Positions 41,991 to 56,376 of a stretch of DNA of 64,000 nt are shown piece after piece. The position numbers and the translations under genes were made by a program. Positions within the stretch are counted from its first letter, which is position 1. Each line of letters starts with the position of its first letter. The notes under the pieces are model-generated. The model did not search any database. It saw nothing but the letters and a program-made list of their open reading frames with translations, and was not told the DNA's origin. The DNA is from Microglena sp. YARC. Its lineage: Eukaryota > Chlorophyta > Chlorophyceae > Chlamydomonadales > Chlamydomonadaceae. The stretch covers positions 40,438,131 through 40,502,130 of the forward strand of contig CM039465.1 of the NCBI GenBank assembly GCA_022414725.1. Direction: 5' to 3'.

Positions 41991-44900
41991 TGCCCATCTT
42001 TTCAGTCCATTGCCCAATCCACCACCCCACATCCACCACCCCACCCCACCAAATCCACCACTCCACATCCACCACCGCACCACCCCCAAATCCACCACCA
42101 CTGCATCCAAATCCACCACCCTCACACCACACCACACCACCACACATCCAACATCCCCACCCCACATCACCACCCACCACCCAAATCCCACCCGATCCAC
42201 CACCAACAACACCCAAATCCACCACCACACCCCATCCACCACACAATCCACCACCACCACCATCCACCACCCTCCACCACACCACATCCACCACACCACA
42301 TCATCCCAAATCCACCACAATCCACCAACACCATCCCAACCATCCACCACCACCACATCCCAAATCACCACCACCACACATCCCAAATCCACCCACATCC
42401 ACTCATCCACCACACACATCCCAAATCCACCACACCACATCCACCACCACCATCCACAAACACACACACCACACCACAATCCCACCACCACACCATCCAC
42501 ACCAATCCCACCACCCCACCCCCACACACATCCCACCACCACACCACCACCACCCCATCCCAAATCCACCACACCACCACACCATCCCAAATCCACCACA
42601 TCCACCCACACCACACGCACACCCACATCCACCACCACACCATCCACACACATCCACACCACACCACGCACACACCATCCACCACCACACATCCCACCCC
42701 ACCCACACCATCCAAATCCACCACACCACCACACCATCCCATCCACCACTACCCCCCAAATCACCACCACATCCACAACCATCCCAACCACACCACACCA
42801 CCATCCAAATCCCACCACCCACCATCCACCACACAATCACCAATCCACCACACATCCACCACACACACATCCACCACCACCCCAATCACCATCCACCACC
42901 ACTCCACCAAATCCCACAACATCCACCACACCCACACCACACCCACATCCACCACCACACCATCCCAAACCATCCACCACACCACAAACCACCACCACAC
43001 CCACCACCACACCATCCCAAATCCACCACCCCACCACACCACAGCCATCCACCACCACACCATCCCAAATCCACCACCACCACATCCACCACCACACCAT
43101 CCCAAATCCCACCACACCACACCAACATCCACCACCACACCATCCCAAACCACACACCACATCCACCACCACACCATCCCAAATCCACCACCCCACATCC
43201 ACCACCACACCATCCCAAATCCACCACACCACATCCACCACCACACCATCCCAAATCCACCACACCACATCCACCACCACACCATCCCAAATCCACCACA
43301 CCACATCCACCACCACACCATCCCAAATCCACCACACCACATCCACCACCACACCATCCCAAATCCACCACACCCAATCACCACCACACCATCCCAAATC
43401 CACCACACCACATCCACCACCACACCATCCCAAATCCACCACACCACATCCACCACCACACCATCCCAAATCCACCACACCACATCCACCACCACACCAT
43501 CCCAAATCCACCACCCCACATCCACCACCACCCACCACATCCACCCACCAACACCATCCAATCCACCACACCACATCCACCACCACACCATCCCAAATCC
43601 ACCACACCACATCACCACCCACACCATCCCCAAATCCACCACACACACCACCACCACCACCATCCCAAATCCACCACACCACATCCACATCCCACCACAC
43701 ACCATCCCCATCCCGATCCACCACCACACCATCCCAATCCACCACATCCACCACCACACACATCCCAAATCCACCACACCACATCCACCCACACACACCC
43801 AATCCCAAATCCACCACACACCAAATACATCCACCACCACACCATCCCAAATCCACCACACCACATCCACCACCACACCATCCCAAATCCACCACACCAC
43901 ATCCACCACCACACCATCCCAAATCCACCACACCACATCCACCACCACACCATCCCAAATCCACCACACCACATCCACCACCACACCATCCCAAATCCAC
44001 CCACATCCCACACCCATCCAATCCACCACACCATCCACCAACCTCCAATCCCACACACACACCATCACCACCACACCATCCCAAATCCACCACACCACAT
44101 CCACACACACACCATCCCAAAAATCCACCACACCATCCACACACCATCCACCACCACACCATCCCAAATCCACCACACCACACCACAACCAACCCAAACT
44201 CACCACCACAGTCCATCCCCACCACCATCCCCACCACACCAACTATCCACCACCACCACCATCCCAAATCCACCACCACATCCCACCACCACACCATCCC
44301 AAATCCAATCCACCACCCACAATTCCACCACCACACCATCCAAATCCAACCACCACATCCACCATCCACACTATCTCCAAATCCACCCACAAATTCACCA
44401 CCACACCATCCACCACCACACCATCCCACCACCACACCACAATCCCACCACCACACCACCACCACAACCATCCCAATCCACCCACCCCACCACCACCACA
44501 CCATCCGCAAATCCACCACCACATCATCCATTCAACATCCAAATCCACACACACCACATCCACCCACCACTCCACCACCACACACATCCCAAATTCCACC
44601 ACACACATCACCACCACACATCCCAAATCCACCACACCACATCCACCACCACACCACCACAGCCACACCATCCCAAATCCACCACCACCACCATCCAAAT
44701 CCACCACACATCCACCACCACACCTCCCACCACAACCACATCCCCCCACCCAACCATCCCCAAATCCACCACATCCACCCACCACACCACACCATCCCAA
44801 ATCCAAATCCTACACCCACACCACCCACACCATCCACCACAAATCCACCATCCCAAATCCACCACCCCACCACACTCCACACCACACCATCCCAAATCCA

Positions 44901-47900
44901 CCACACCACATCCACCATCCACACCACCACCAAATCCACCACCACACCACATCCACCACCAATCACCATCCCAAATCCACCACACCCACACCACACCATC
45001 CACCACCACACCATCCCAAATCCACCACACCACATCCACCACCACCACCATCATATCCACCACCACACCATCCCAAATCCACACCATCCCAAATCCACCA
45101 CACCACTCCGACCACCACACCATCCCCGAAATCCACACACCATCCACCACCACACCAATCCCAAATCCACCACACCACATCCACACCACAACCATCCCAA
45201 ATCCACCACACCACATCCACCACCACACCATCCCAAATCCACCACACCACATCCACCACCACACCATCCCAAATCCACCACACCACATCCACCACCACAC
45301 CATCCCAATCCACCACACACACCACCACACATCCACCACCACCCACCCATCCCAAATCCACCACACCATCCATCCAATCCACCACACCACCACACCATCC
45401 CAAATCCACCACACCACATCCCACCACCCACACCACCACCCACACCATCCCAAAATCCCACCACACCACATCCACCACCACACCATCCCAAATCCACCAC
45501 ACCACATCCACCACCACACCATCCCAAATCCCCACCACATCCACATCCACCACCCACCATCCACAAAACACAACACCCATCCACCACACCACATCCACCA
45601 CCACACCACCACCACCCATCCCAAATCCACCACACCACATCCACCACCACAACCATCCCACCACCATCCACCCACCACACCATCCCGAAATCCACACCAC
45701 CACCACCATCCCAAATCCACCACCCACATGCCACCACCACACCATCCCAAATCCACCACACATCCACCAACAACCATCCCCAATCCACCACCCACACCAC
45801 ACCATCCACCACCACACCATCCCACATCCACCACACCGACATCCCACCCCCCACATCCCCACCACCACCACCACATCACCACGCACACCACCCAAATCCA
45901 CCACCACCACATCCTCCCAAATCCACCACACCACCATCCACCACACACCATCATCCCAAGCCACCACCACACATCCACCATCCCAAATCCACCACACACA
46001 TCCACCATCCCAATCCTACCCACATCCACCACCACACTCCCAAAATCCAGAACATCCCACCACACATCCAAATCCACCACCACATTCCACCACCACACCA
46101 TCCCAAACTCCAAATTCCCACCACACCATCCCCACCAATCCACCACCACACCCATCCCAAATCCCACCACCACCACATCCACACACCCCCCCCCGCACCC
46201 CATCCAAATCCACCACCCCAACATCCACCACCACACCATCCCAAAATCCACACCCACCAACCACACCATCCAGCCACCACACCATCAAATCCACCACATT
46301 CCACACCACACCACCATCCCAAATTCCACACACATTTCACCACCATCCCCAAATCCCCACCCCACATCACCCCACACCATCCAATCCCACCACCATCATC
46401 CACCACACCACACCACCACCACCACATCCCAATCCACCACACACCATTCCCCAAATCACCACACCAATGCCCAAACACCCAAATCCACCACACCACACCA
46501 GCCACACCATCCACCACCACACCATCCACCAATCCACCATCCCCACCACCACATCCCACCACACCATCCACCACCACACCACACACACCATCCACCACCA
46601 TCACCACACCACATCCCAAAATCCACCACACCACATCCACCCACCACACCATCCCAAATCCACCATCATTTTCCACCACCACACCATATATCCACCACAC
46701 CACAAATCCACCACCACATCCACACCATCCAAATCCACCACACCACATTTTTCCACCACCAGCACCATCCAAATCCACCACACACACCACCACACCATCC
46801 CAAATCCACACCACATCCACCACCACACCACCACCACTATCCACCCCACCACATTCACGATCCCAAATCCCAAATCCACACCACGCATCCACCACCACAC
46901 CATCCCAAATCCACCACCCACCAAATCCACACACCACATCCACCACCCAACCACTCCCACCACACATACCCATCCACCACCACCACACCATCCCAAAAAT
47001 CCACCACACCCACATCCCAAAATCCACCCACCACAATCCACCCACCACACCATCCCAAAATCCACCACACCACATCCACCACCACACCATCCCATAATCC
47101 ACCCACCACATCATCCACCACGCCAAAATTCCACAGCATCACCACATCCACCACCAACACCATCCCAAATCCACCACACCCATCCCCCACCACACACACC
47201 ACCAACACCATCCAAATCCACCACACCACACATCCACCACCACACCATCCCAAATCCACCACCACCACATTCCACCCCACACCATCCCAAATCCAACCAC
47301 CCCACATCCACCACACACACCACCACCACACCATCACACCACAACCACCACCACCACACCATCCCAAATCCACCACACCACATCCCACCACCAACCAAAT
47401 CCCAGAATCCACCACACCACATCAACCACCACCCACTATCCACTCTATCCCAATCCACACACCACATCCACCACCACACATCCATCCCACCCCATCCACC
47501 ACACCACAATCCCAAATCCACCACACCACATCCACCACCACAGCCATATCATCCTACTAATCCCCACATCCACCCACCACACCATCCCATCTGCTCTTAT
47601 CCACCATCCCACCACCCACCATCCCAAATCCACCACACCACATCCACCACCACACCATCCCAAATCCACTATGTGGGCACACCTCCCATCCTCATCAAAT
47701 GGCACAATCCACCACCACACCATCCCAAATCCACCACACCACATCCACCACCACACCATCCCAAAGATCCACCACACCACCATCCACCACCACACCATCC
47801 CAAATCCCAAATCCCACAACCACATCCCCACCACACCACATCCCAAATCCACCACACCACATCCACCACACACCACCGCAAATCCACACCACACCATCCC

Positions 47901-50900
47901 AAATCCCCACCACACCCATCCACCACCACCACATCCACCAATCCCACACCATCCCCACCACACATCCCAAAATCCATCCACCACCAACACCATCCCACAT
48001 CCCAATCCACCACACACACAGCCACCACACCATCCCAAATCCACCACCCCAGCATACCACCACCACGCCATCCCAAATCCACCCACACACACCACACCAT
48101 CCAAAATCCAGCCACCACCACATTCCACCACCCACACCATCCCAATCCACCACACACATCCAACCACACCATCCACCACACCACATCCCAATCCACCACA
48201 CCCATCCACCACGCACACCATCCCAATCACCACACCATCCACCACCACCCCATCCCAAATCACACCACACCCACATTCCACCACCACACCATCCACCCGA
48301 CCACACCACCACCACACCCACACCATCCCAAAATCCACCACCCACATCCACCCCACCATCCCAAATACCACCACACCACATCCGACCAGGACGGGGATCC
48401 CAAATCCACCACACCAACAGTCACCACCACACCCATCCACCCCACATCACCACCACACCATCCAACCACCCACACCACCACATCCACCACCACACCATCC
48501 CAAATCCACCACACCACATTTCCACCCCCACACCACCCAAATCCCCACCACACCACAACCACCACACCATCCCACCACCACACCATCCCAAACCATCCAC
48601 CTACCACCCACACCACATCCACACCACACCATCCCAAATATCCACCACACCATCCCAATCCACCACGACCACATCCACCACCACACCATCCCAAAATCCA
48701 CCACACCACATCCACCACCACAACCAATCCCCCATCCCCCCCAGAAAAACCCAACCCCAAACCCCCCAAAATCTAATCCACCACCACCACAAATCCCCAC
48801 ACCACAATCCACCACAAAAAAATCCACCCACTCCCCCCAAACCACACCACATCCACCAGCATCCACCACACCCCACACCATCCCAGAATCCACCCACACC
48901 ACACCACCACCACCATCCAAATCCACCACCCCACATCCACCACCACACACCACCACCCTACATCGCACCACCGCCATCCCACACACCACCCCACACTCCT
49001 CCCGATCCACACACGTCCCAGAAACACACCACGATCCACACCACCACCACCACACCATCCCAAATCCACCACACCACAATCCACCACCACACCCAAATCC
49101 GATTCCAAATCACCACCACTCACCACCACCCTCACAATCCACCCCCACACCACATCCACCACACGCACACCATCCCAAATTCCACCACCCCACCCCACAT
49201 CCCCACCAGCACCATCCCAAATCCCACAACCACATCCACCACCACACCAGGCCCAAATCCCAAACCACTCCACCGCGCCACATCCACATCCACCAGCCAA
49301 CACCATCCCAAATCCACCACACCCACTCCACCCACCACACCACCACCAACACCATCCCAAATACACCACCCCACATCCACCACCACACCATCCCAAATCC
49401 ACCACACCACATCCACCACCACACCATCCCAAATCCACCACCACACAAAATACACACCACAGCACCATCCAATCCACCACACCATCCACCACCACACATC
49501 CCAAATATCCACCACCCCACATCCACACACCACACCACCACACCATCCCATCAATCCACCACACACCACCACCCCACATCCCACCACCACATCCCAAATC
49601 CACCACACACAACCAAATTCCCACCACAACCACATCCACCACACACACCACCACCACACCATCCCAAATCCACCACACCACATCCACCACCACACCAAAA
49701 TCCACCACACACATCCACCACCACACCATCCCAAATCCAACACCACATCCACCATCCACACTCCATCCCAAATCCACCACACCACATCCAATCCACCACA
49801 CCACATCCACCCACCACACCATCATCCACCACCACAAAATCCCCAAACCATCCACGACCATCCCAAATCCACCACCCACCTACCACCTATCACCAAATCC
49901 ACCACCACCCCACCACAGGTGGCCACCACCACACCATCCCAAATCCATTCCAAATCCAACCACCACACATCCACCACCACACCATCCAAATCCACCACAC
50001 CACACACCACCACACGCCATCCCAAATCCACCACACCACATCCACCACCACACCATCCAAATCCACCACACCACATCCACTCCCACCACCATCCCAAATC
50101 ATCCACCACCACACACTTCCACCCACCCACACCATCATAACTTTCCTACCACCACCACAGCCACCACCACACCGATCCCAAACACCACACCATCATCACC
50201 ACCACACACATCCCAAATCCACCACATCCACCACACCCATCCCAAACCACCACACCTACATTCCACCAACCATCCCACCACGATCCACACCACACCATCC
50301 CCAACTCCCCACACACCAACATTGCACCCACCTACCCATCCCACTATCCACCCACCACTCACAGCTCCCAAATCTCACCACACACCACTACACCATCCAC
50401 CACCAACACCATCCCAAAATCCACCATCCACATCCACCACCACACACATCCCATCCACCCTCTCTTCTCACCACACACCATCCACCAACACACCATAACC
50501 CAAATCCACCACACCACATCCACCACCACACCATTCCCAATCCACCACACCACATCCACCACCACACCATCCCAAATCCACCACCCCACATCCACCACCA
50601 CACCATCCCAAATCCACATCCACCACCACACCATCCCAAATCCACCACACCACATCCACCACCACACCATCCCAAATCCACCACACCACATCCACCACCC
50701 ACCACCCAATTCCACCACACCAATCCAGCGCACCACACCATCCCAATATCCACCACACACACACCACCACCACACATCCCAATCCACCACACCACAATCC
50801 ACCACACACACCATCCCAAATCCACCACACCACATCCACCACCACACCATCCCAAATCCACCACACCACATCCACACCCACCATCCCAAATCCACACCAC

Positions 50901-53290
50901 ACACCACACCATACCCAAATCCCACCACCACCACATCCACCACCCACACCTCCCAAATCCACCACAACACAGAATCCCACACCACACCTCCCAAATCCCA
51001 CCAAGCACCACATCACCACCACACCGATCCCAGAAGATCGCACCACACCAACATCCCACCACCACATCCATCTCCAGAATCCACCAAACAACCACATCAA
51101 CCACCACAACATCCCAAATCCACCATCACCACATTCCACCACCACACCATCCAAATTCCACGCACACCACATCCACCGCACCACACCATCCCAAAATTCC
51201 ACCACACCACCATCACCACCACACCATCCCAAATCCCACCACCCCACATCCACCAACCACACATCCCAAACACCACCCACACCACCACCCACACCATCCC
51301 AAATCCACCACACCAATCCACCACCACGAACCATCCCAAATCACGCACACCACATCCACCACCACACCATCCCAAATCGCGACCACACCAACATCCACCA
51401 CACACCATCCCAATCCATCCGACAGACCACATCCACCACCACACCATCCCAAATCCACCACACCACATCCACCACCATCGACCATTCCCAAATCCACCAC
51501 ACCACATCAACCACACCATACCCAAATCCACCACCCCACATCCACACCACACCATCCCAAATCCACCACCCCACATCCACCACCACACATCCCAAATCGC
51601 ACATCCACCACGCACACCATCCCAAATCCACCACACCACATCACCACCACACCATCCCAAATCCACCACCCACATCCACTCACCACACCATCCCAAATCC
51701 ACCAGCACCACATCCACGCACCCATCAACCATCCCCAAATCCTACCACACCACAATCCACACCACACCATCCCAAATCCACCACACCACATCCACGCAGG
51801 CCAACACCAAGTCCCAAATCCCACATCCACCACCACACCATCCCAAATCCACCACGACCACATCCACCACCACAGCCATCCCAAATCCACACACACATTC
51901 CAGCCCCACAACCATCCCAAAAACCACCACACCACATCACCACCACACCATCCCAAGATCCACCACACCACATCCACCACCACACCATCCCAAATCCACC
52001 AACCACATCCACCACCACACCAGCCCAAATCCACCACACCACATCAACCACCACACCATCCCAAATCCACCCCCCACATCCCACCACCACCACCATCCCA
52101 AATCCACCACCCCACATCCACCACCACACCAATCCCAAACCACCACACCACACTCCACCACCACACCATCCCAGAATCCACCACACCACAATTCCACCAC
52201 CACACCATACCCAAATCCACCACACCACACACCACCACCACCATCCCAGAATCCACCACACCACAGTCCAACCACCAACACCATCCAAATCCACCACACC
52301 CATCCACCAACCCACACATCCCAAATCCACCACCACCGACATCCACCGACCACACCATCCCAAATCCACCACACCACATCCACCACGCACACCCATCCAA
52401 ATCCACCACACCACATCCACCACCACACCATCCCATAATCCACTCACACCACATCCACCACCAAACCATCCCAAATCCACATTCCACCACCACACCATTC
52501 CCAAATCCACCACACCACATCCAACCACCACACCATCCCCAAATCCACCACACCACATCCACCACCACACCATCCCCAAATCCACCACACCACATCCAAC
52601 CACCACACCATCCCAATCCACACCCCACATCCACCACCACACCATCCAAAATCCACCCACACCACATTCCACCACCACAACCATCCCAAATCACATCCAC
52701 CACCACACCATTCCCAAATCCACCAAACCACATCCACGCCACCCACCATCCCAAATCCACACACCACATCCACCACCACACTCATCCCAAATTCCACCAC
52801 ACCACATCCACACCACAGCCATCCCCAAATCCACCACACCCACATCCACCACCCACACCATCCCAAATCCAACCCACACCACATCCACCACCACACCATC
52901 CACAATCCACATCACCCACTCACACCCACCACCCAAATCCACCACACACGATCCACACCACCACCAATCGCGCAAATCCACTATCCACCACACACCATCC
53001 CAAATCCCCACACCACATCCACCGACCACACCATCCCAATCCACCACACCACATGCCACCCCACACATCCCAAATCCACCACACACAATCATCCACCACA
53101 CTCATCCCAAAACCACCACACCACATCCAAACACCATGTGGCACTTTCATTCGTCCTAGTATGAATCCATCCACACCACAAATCCAACCAACCACACCAT
53201 CAAATCCACCCCACACCACATCCACCACCACCCAATCCCAAATCCACAAACACCACATCCAAGCGCCTTAGTGCCACCACCATCCCAAAT
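41991..53290. repeat. 11.3-kb satellite, 36-bp unit
   Basis: About 300 copies of a unit with core ATCCACCACCACACCATCCC, then AAATCCACCACACCAC. It is nearly G-free on the plus strand. Because 36 is divisible by three, both strands show frames of up to 1866 codons (His/Pro/Thr-rich on plus, Trp/Gly/Val-rich on minus); these are artefacts of the period. Clean blocks (43150-43980, 45160-45300, 49360-49440, 50490-50690) alternate with blocks of dense 1-2-base indels. Isolated unique scraps occur at 47669-47700 and 53135-53165. Confidence 0.97.
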
Positions 53291-53699
53291 CAGCCACACC
53301 TACATCTACACACTACCGTCTGCCCTTTGAGACATACGAAAACTCAGCGTGCCAGCCAGTGGCAAGGATCCAGTGTGGAGCCAATTCCTGTATCAATGGT
53401 TATCACGCACGAGGCACCTCTTCCTGCATGTGTTCAAAAATTAAATGTGCTGAAAAATAAAATTGTATTCAAAAATATGTGAACAATTAAGAAATGTGTT
53501 TAAAAATTAAATTGTGTTTAAAATAAAAATGTGTTCAAAAATTAAAAATGCATTCGAAGAAATAATGTGTCAGTAAAATAAAATTGTTAACAGAATTATT
53601 AAAGTATTCAACAATACAGAAGGTGTTCAAATATTAAACATTTTAGAGCTAGTACATCGGCCCTGGTTTGAGCGGAAAAGGATGAAATTTAACGTGTGC
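53291..53699. repeat. satellite border and AT-rich degenerate repeat
   Basis: At 53310-53335 the edge word CCGTCTGCCCTTTGAGACAT resembles the exon edge on the other side of the satellite. 53430-53640 is an AT-rich, ~25-bp degenerate repeat around AAAAATTAAAATGTGTTCAA. Confidence 0.65.
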
Positions 53700-53930
53700 C
53701 ATACAGTGCTGTAGCGATCCTGGTTCAGTGAAGATGCCGATCAATTGGCTTCGATCCATTTCGTGACTGAAGACTGCTGATTCGAATCCCACGTAACGGG
53801 GTCGCTTTAGTGTGCTGTGCCCCTGATCAACCCCCATGTTAGCTTGCCAGATAATAGTACAGACCTATTCTCTACCGCCGGAACGCAGGCTCCTTTAATA
53901 CAGCCCCCACCAGGTGTTATCATGGTTAAC
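53700..53930 (+). mobile_element. tRNA-derived SINE, family A, copy 4 (diverged)
   Basis: A B-box-like GATTCGAATCCC at 53780 is followed by GGGGTCGCTTTAG, CATGTTAGCTTGCCAGATAA and the family end CCCACCAGGTGTTATCATGG. About 70-75 percent like copy 2 by eye. Confidence 0.75.
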
Positions 53931-54215
53931 CAGGTAGGGCCGGCGCTAATAGATCTATCATTGCCAAAAAAAAAAAAAAAAAAAAAATATAGTAATATAT
54001 ATATAACTACAAATAGATATTTGTGTATATCTACAGACATTCATGCAGTATACACAGATAGGACACCGAAAATTCTAGTCGAAGCGCCTGCTAAATAATG
54101 ATATGGTGCACCTATGCCATAAAATTGTAAAACCAGATTTTGACTTTGCAAGCTGCCCTACGCCAATTTTCAAAAATCAGCTTTCGCCAATATAGATCTA
54201 TAATAGATTATAGTC
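53931..54215 (-). repeat. dispersed repeat family C, copy 2
   Basis: Reverse complement of 32885-33035: it carries TAAAATTGTAAAACCAGATT, then TTGACTTTGC, CTACGCCAATTTTCAAAAAT and CGCCAATATAGATCTATAAT. A poly-A run (53966-53987) and (TA)n precede it. Confidence 0.75.
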
Positions 54216-55120
54216 AGAAATCATTAGATCTATCTCATATATAATACGATGCCTCTCACCTATTATATACCTACCAAACCTGACAAATCAATCAGCCCAT
54301 GTTGTGAGTAGCAGCCAGTTTTCGTTATACTACCAGCAACATGGAACAAACAATCGGCCAAAACAATTTAAAGGGCAAGCTAGATAGAAATTAGGGAGGA
54401 TAATTTGGATTTGGTTTCGAAGTACACTTCCTAGTTTTGTGAGTATGTACCTAGAATTTAGAATTTGGCCAGAGAATTCACGACATATTGGCTCTGAGAA
54501 ATCGAGGATTCTGAATCTATCTGAAATTGTCGAGAAATTTGTCCTATGCAGCGTCGCAAGGACGCGGAAAATTGGCGAAGTGTGTTGAACGAAACAAAAG
54601 GTGCAAGCGATGGAGCATGACCGAAGGCGAAGTAAGTTACTCGACGTGCCTGACGTGTCACGGCTTCAAGTTTTCCCCGGTCAAACGGAGAAGGGGGTAA
54701 ACGTGGGCTTCCGCCCCTTGAAGAGGGGGCTCCTCCAAAAGTGAGGTATGAGCTAAATGAGCCACTAAACCCAAATCCAAGACACCTAATGGGATAATCT
54801 ATCAAGACTGTTTCACCTCCCCCACCCACCACCACCACACACACCACACCACCCGTTTCCCTTTCTATTCTCACTATCCGGCTCTGTCCACTGACCGATT
54901 CCATGCAGCCATAACAGTGTGTACGAGCTCAATGAACCACAAGACCTAAATACAAATCAGTCCCTATTGAATGGCGAGCTAAAGTGCTGGCAGTGCAGAC
55001 CCAGAACTTGCGCTATAGTTCCCACATTAATCTGATTTTTAATGGATCATCAGGATGTATGTGACTGGAATTAAGAACTGCATAATGCAAAACACTAACC
55101 CTACAAATGTGACTGAATAC
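54216..55120 (-). CDS. unrecognised open frame, 148 codons (54904-54458)
   Basis: The minus-strand frame from 54904 to 54458 reads MESVSGQSRIVRIERETGGV at its start and crosses a (GGT)n-derived VVCVVVVGGGG stretch. It matches no family I know. Two related segments (AGGTATGAGCTAAATGAGCC at 54744 and GTGTACGAGCTCAATGAACC at 54919) suggest a duplicated unit. The rest of this stretch shows no feature. Treat as a chance frame unless expressed. Confidence 0.2.
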
Positions 55121-55560
55121 ATGAGTTATTTGTTGAGCCAGAATGAAGCCAAAAATAGCGCAAAAACCATGTGGGTGGGGGGAGTGTGAGTGGGGGTGGG
55201 GGTGTGGGTTAGATGGGGGGGGGAGCTGTCCATCGGGTAGCTGAGCCAGAATGTAAGCAAAATAGCGCAAACCAATGGTGGGTGGGGTGAGGGTGGGTGG
55301 GTCGGGGGGGGGGGCGGGGGGGTGGGGGGGGGGGCTTCCATCGGTACGGAGCCATGAAATGTAAGAAAAATAGCGCAAACAACTTGTAATGTTGTTCCTT
55401 CTCAGTCGACTGGCCATTGAGCCATTGAGTCGGATAACTCAAGTTTAGGCCAAAAACCTTAGGGGATTCATTGACAAGTAGGTACCTAGGCCGGCAGGAG
55501 TTGACCATCCCACGAACATAATCAAACCTGCACCACTAACCAACCACTGACCTTGTAACT
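55121..55560. repeat. three copies of a GAGCCAGAATGTAAGCAAAATAGCGC unit with G-rich spacers
   Basis: Copies near 55133-55170, 55242-55280 and 55349-55385 share the segment AAAAATAGCGCAAAC. They are separated by GGGTGGGTGGGG tracts that could form G-quadruplexes. Confidence 0.7.
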
Positions 55561-55620
55561 TCGCACTTTTAAGAAAAGCATAACCAAACACTAAGGACCA
55601 TGCCAATTTAGTCAACAGTG

Positions 55621-56376
55621 CTAAGTAGCTAAAAGTACATTTGCGCTGCAGTTACTACTTAATACTAAAGATTTTGCAATACCCCTAACAGTATAGCATG
55701 CTGTGGGTGCAGATGATGTGTATATTACACAACCAGGGCTGTGTAAGATTGTGTGTGGTGTGGTGGTGGTGTGGTGGTGTGTTGTTGGTTCGGTGGGGGA
55801 GGGTATTGAGGGGTAGGAGGGGAAGGAGGGCGAAGATAGTGGATTGTGATAGTGTGTTGTGTGTGTGATGTGTTGTGTGTGTGATGTTAGATGTAAGGTG
55901 GTGTTGGTGGATGGGGGGGAGTGGGGGGGGGAACAACTGTTACATCGAAACCGCTGTTGATGTTCAGGCGCATTATTCGTGCACTTGTGTCTGCTACCGT
56001 CGAGCGCATGAGTGCCATTATAACAAATGAAATGTTCTAAGCATGTACCAGAATAAATCCGAGCTCCGCTGCAGCAGCGAATGCATCTCCATGGTACATC
56101 CATCGTGCTTTCCCCGTTCGCCAATGCAAGGTAGGGCTGGGCAACTAAGGATTGTAATTTCGAAGCATTTTCTGCACTGGCAATCGTAGCAATGGGTGTA
56201 AATATCGTCTGGACTTCGATGGGTGTGGCAACGGCGGAGGCAAAGAATCGCGGTTGTTCACGATGCAGGTTGGTTTCTATTTTCGTGCCGAACTGACAAA
56301 AAAAATGAAAATGTTGGGCGATGTTGAGGGCAGGTACAGAGCAGTACGTGACCCTTCCTTTCATGTGCCGACCCAT
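55621..56376 (-). CDS. unrecognised open frame, 251 codons
   Basis: The first ~165 codons are in non-repetitive sequence, with a Cys-rich stretch (CIRCCSG, GTCLEHFICYNG, HKCTNN, FRCNSC). The C-terminal third is a translation of CA/CCA microsatellite. The Cys spacing hints at a small metal-binding or secreted fold, but no named domain fits. No splice context was resolved, so coding status is doubtful. Confidence 0.25.
   Translation of the reverse strand: MGRHMKGRVTYCSVPALNIAQHFHFFCQFGTKIETNLHREQPRFFASAVATPIEVQTIFTPIATIASAENASKLQSLVAQPYLALANGESTMDVPWRCIRCCSGARIYSGTCLEHFICYNGTHALDGSRHKCTNNAPEHQQRFRCNSCSPPHSPPSTNTTLHLTSHTQHITHTTHYHNPLSSPSFPSYPSIPSPTEPTTHHHTTTTPHTILHSPGCVIYTSSAPTACYTVRGIAKSLVLSSNCSANVLLAT

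Noticed and set aside
41947..53271. Open frames of 1716, 1856 and 1866 codons rich in His, Pro and Thr
   Set aside because: They are translations of the 36-bp satellite in all plus-strand frames, with equally long minus-strand frames. No non-repeat domain is present.
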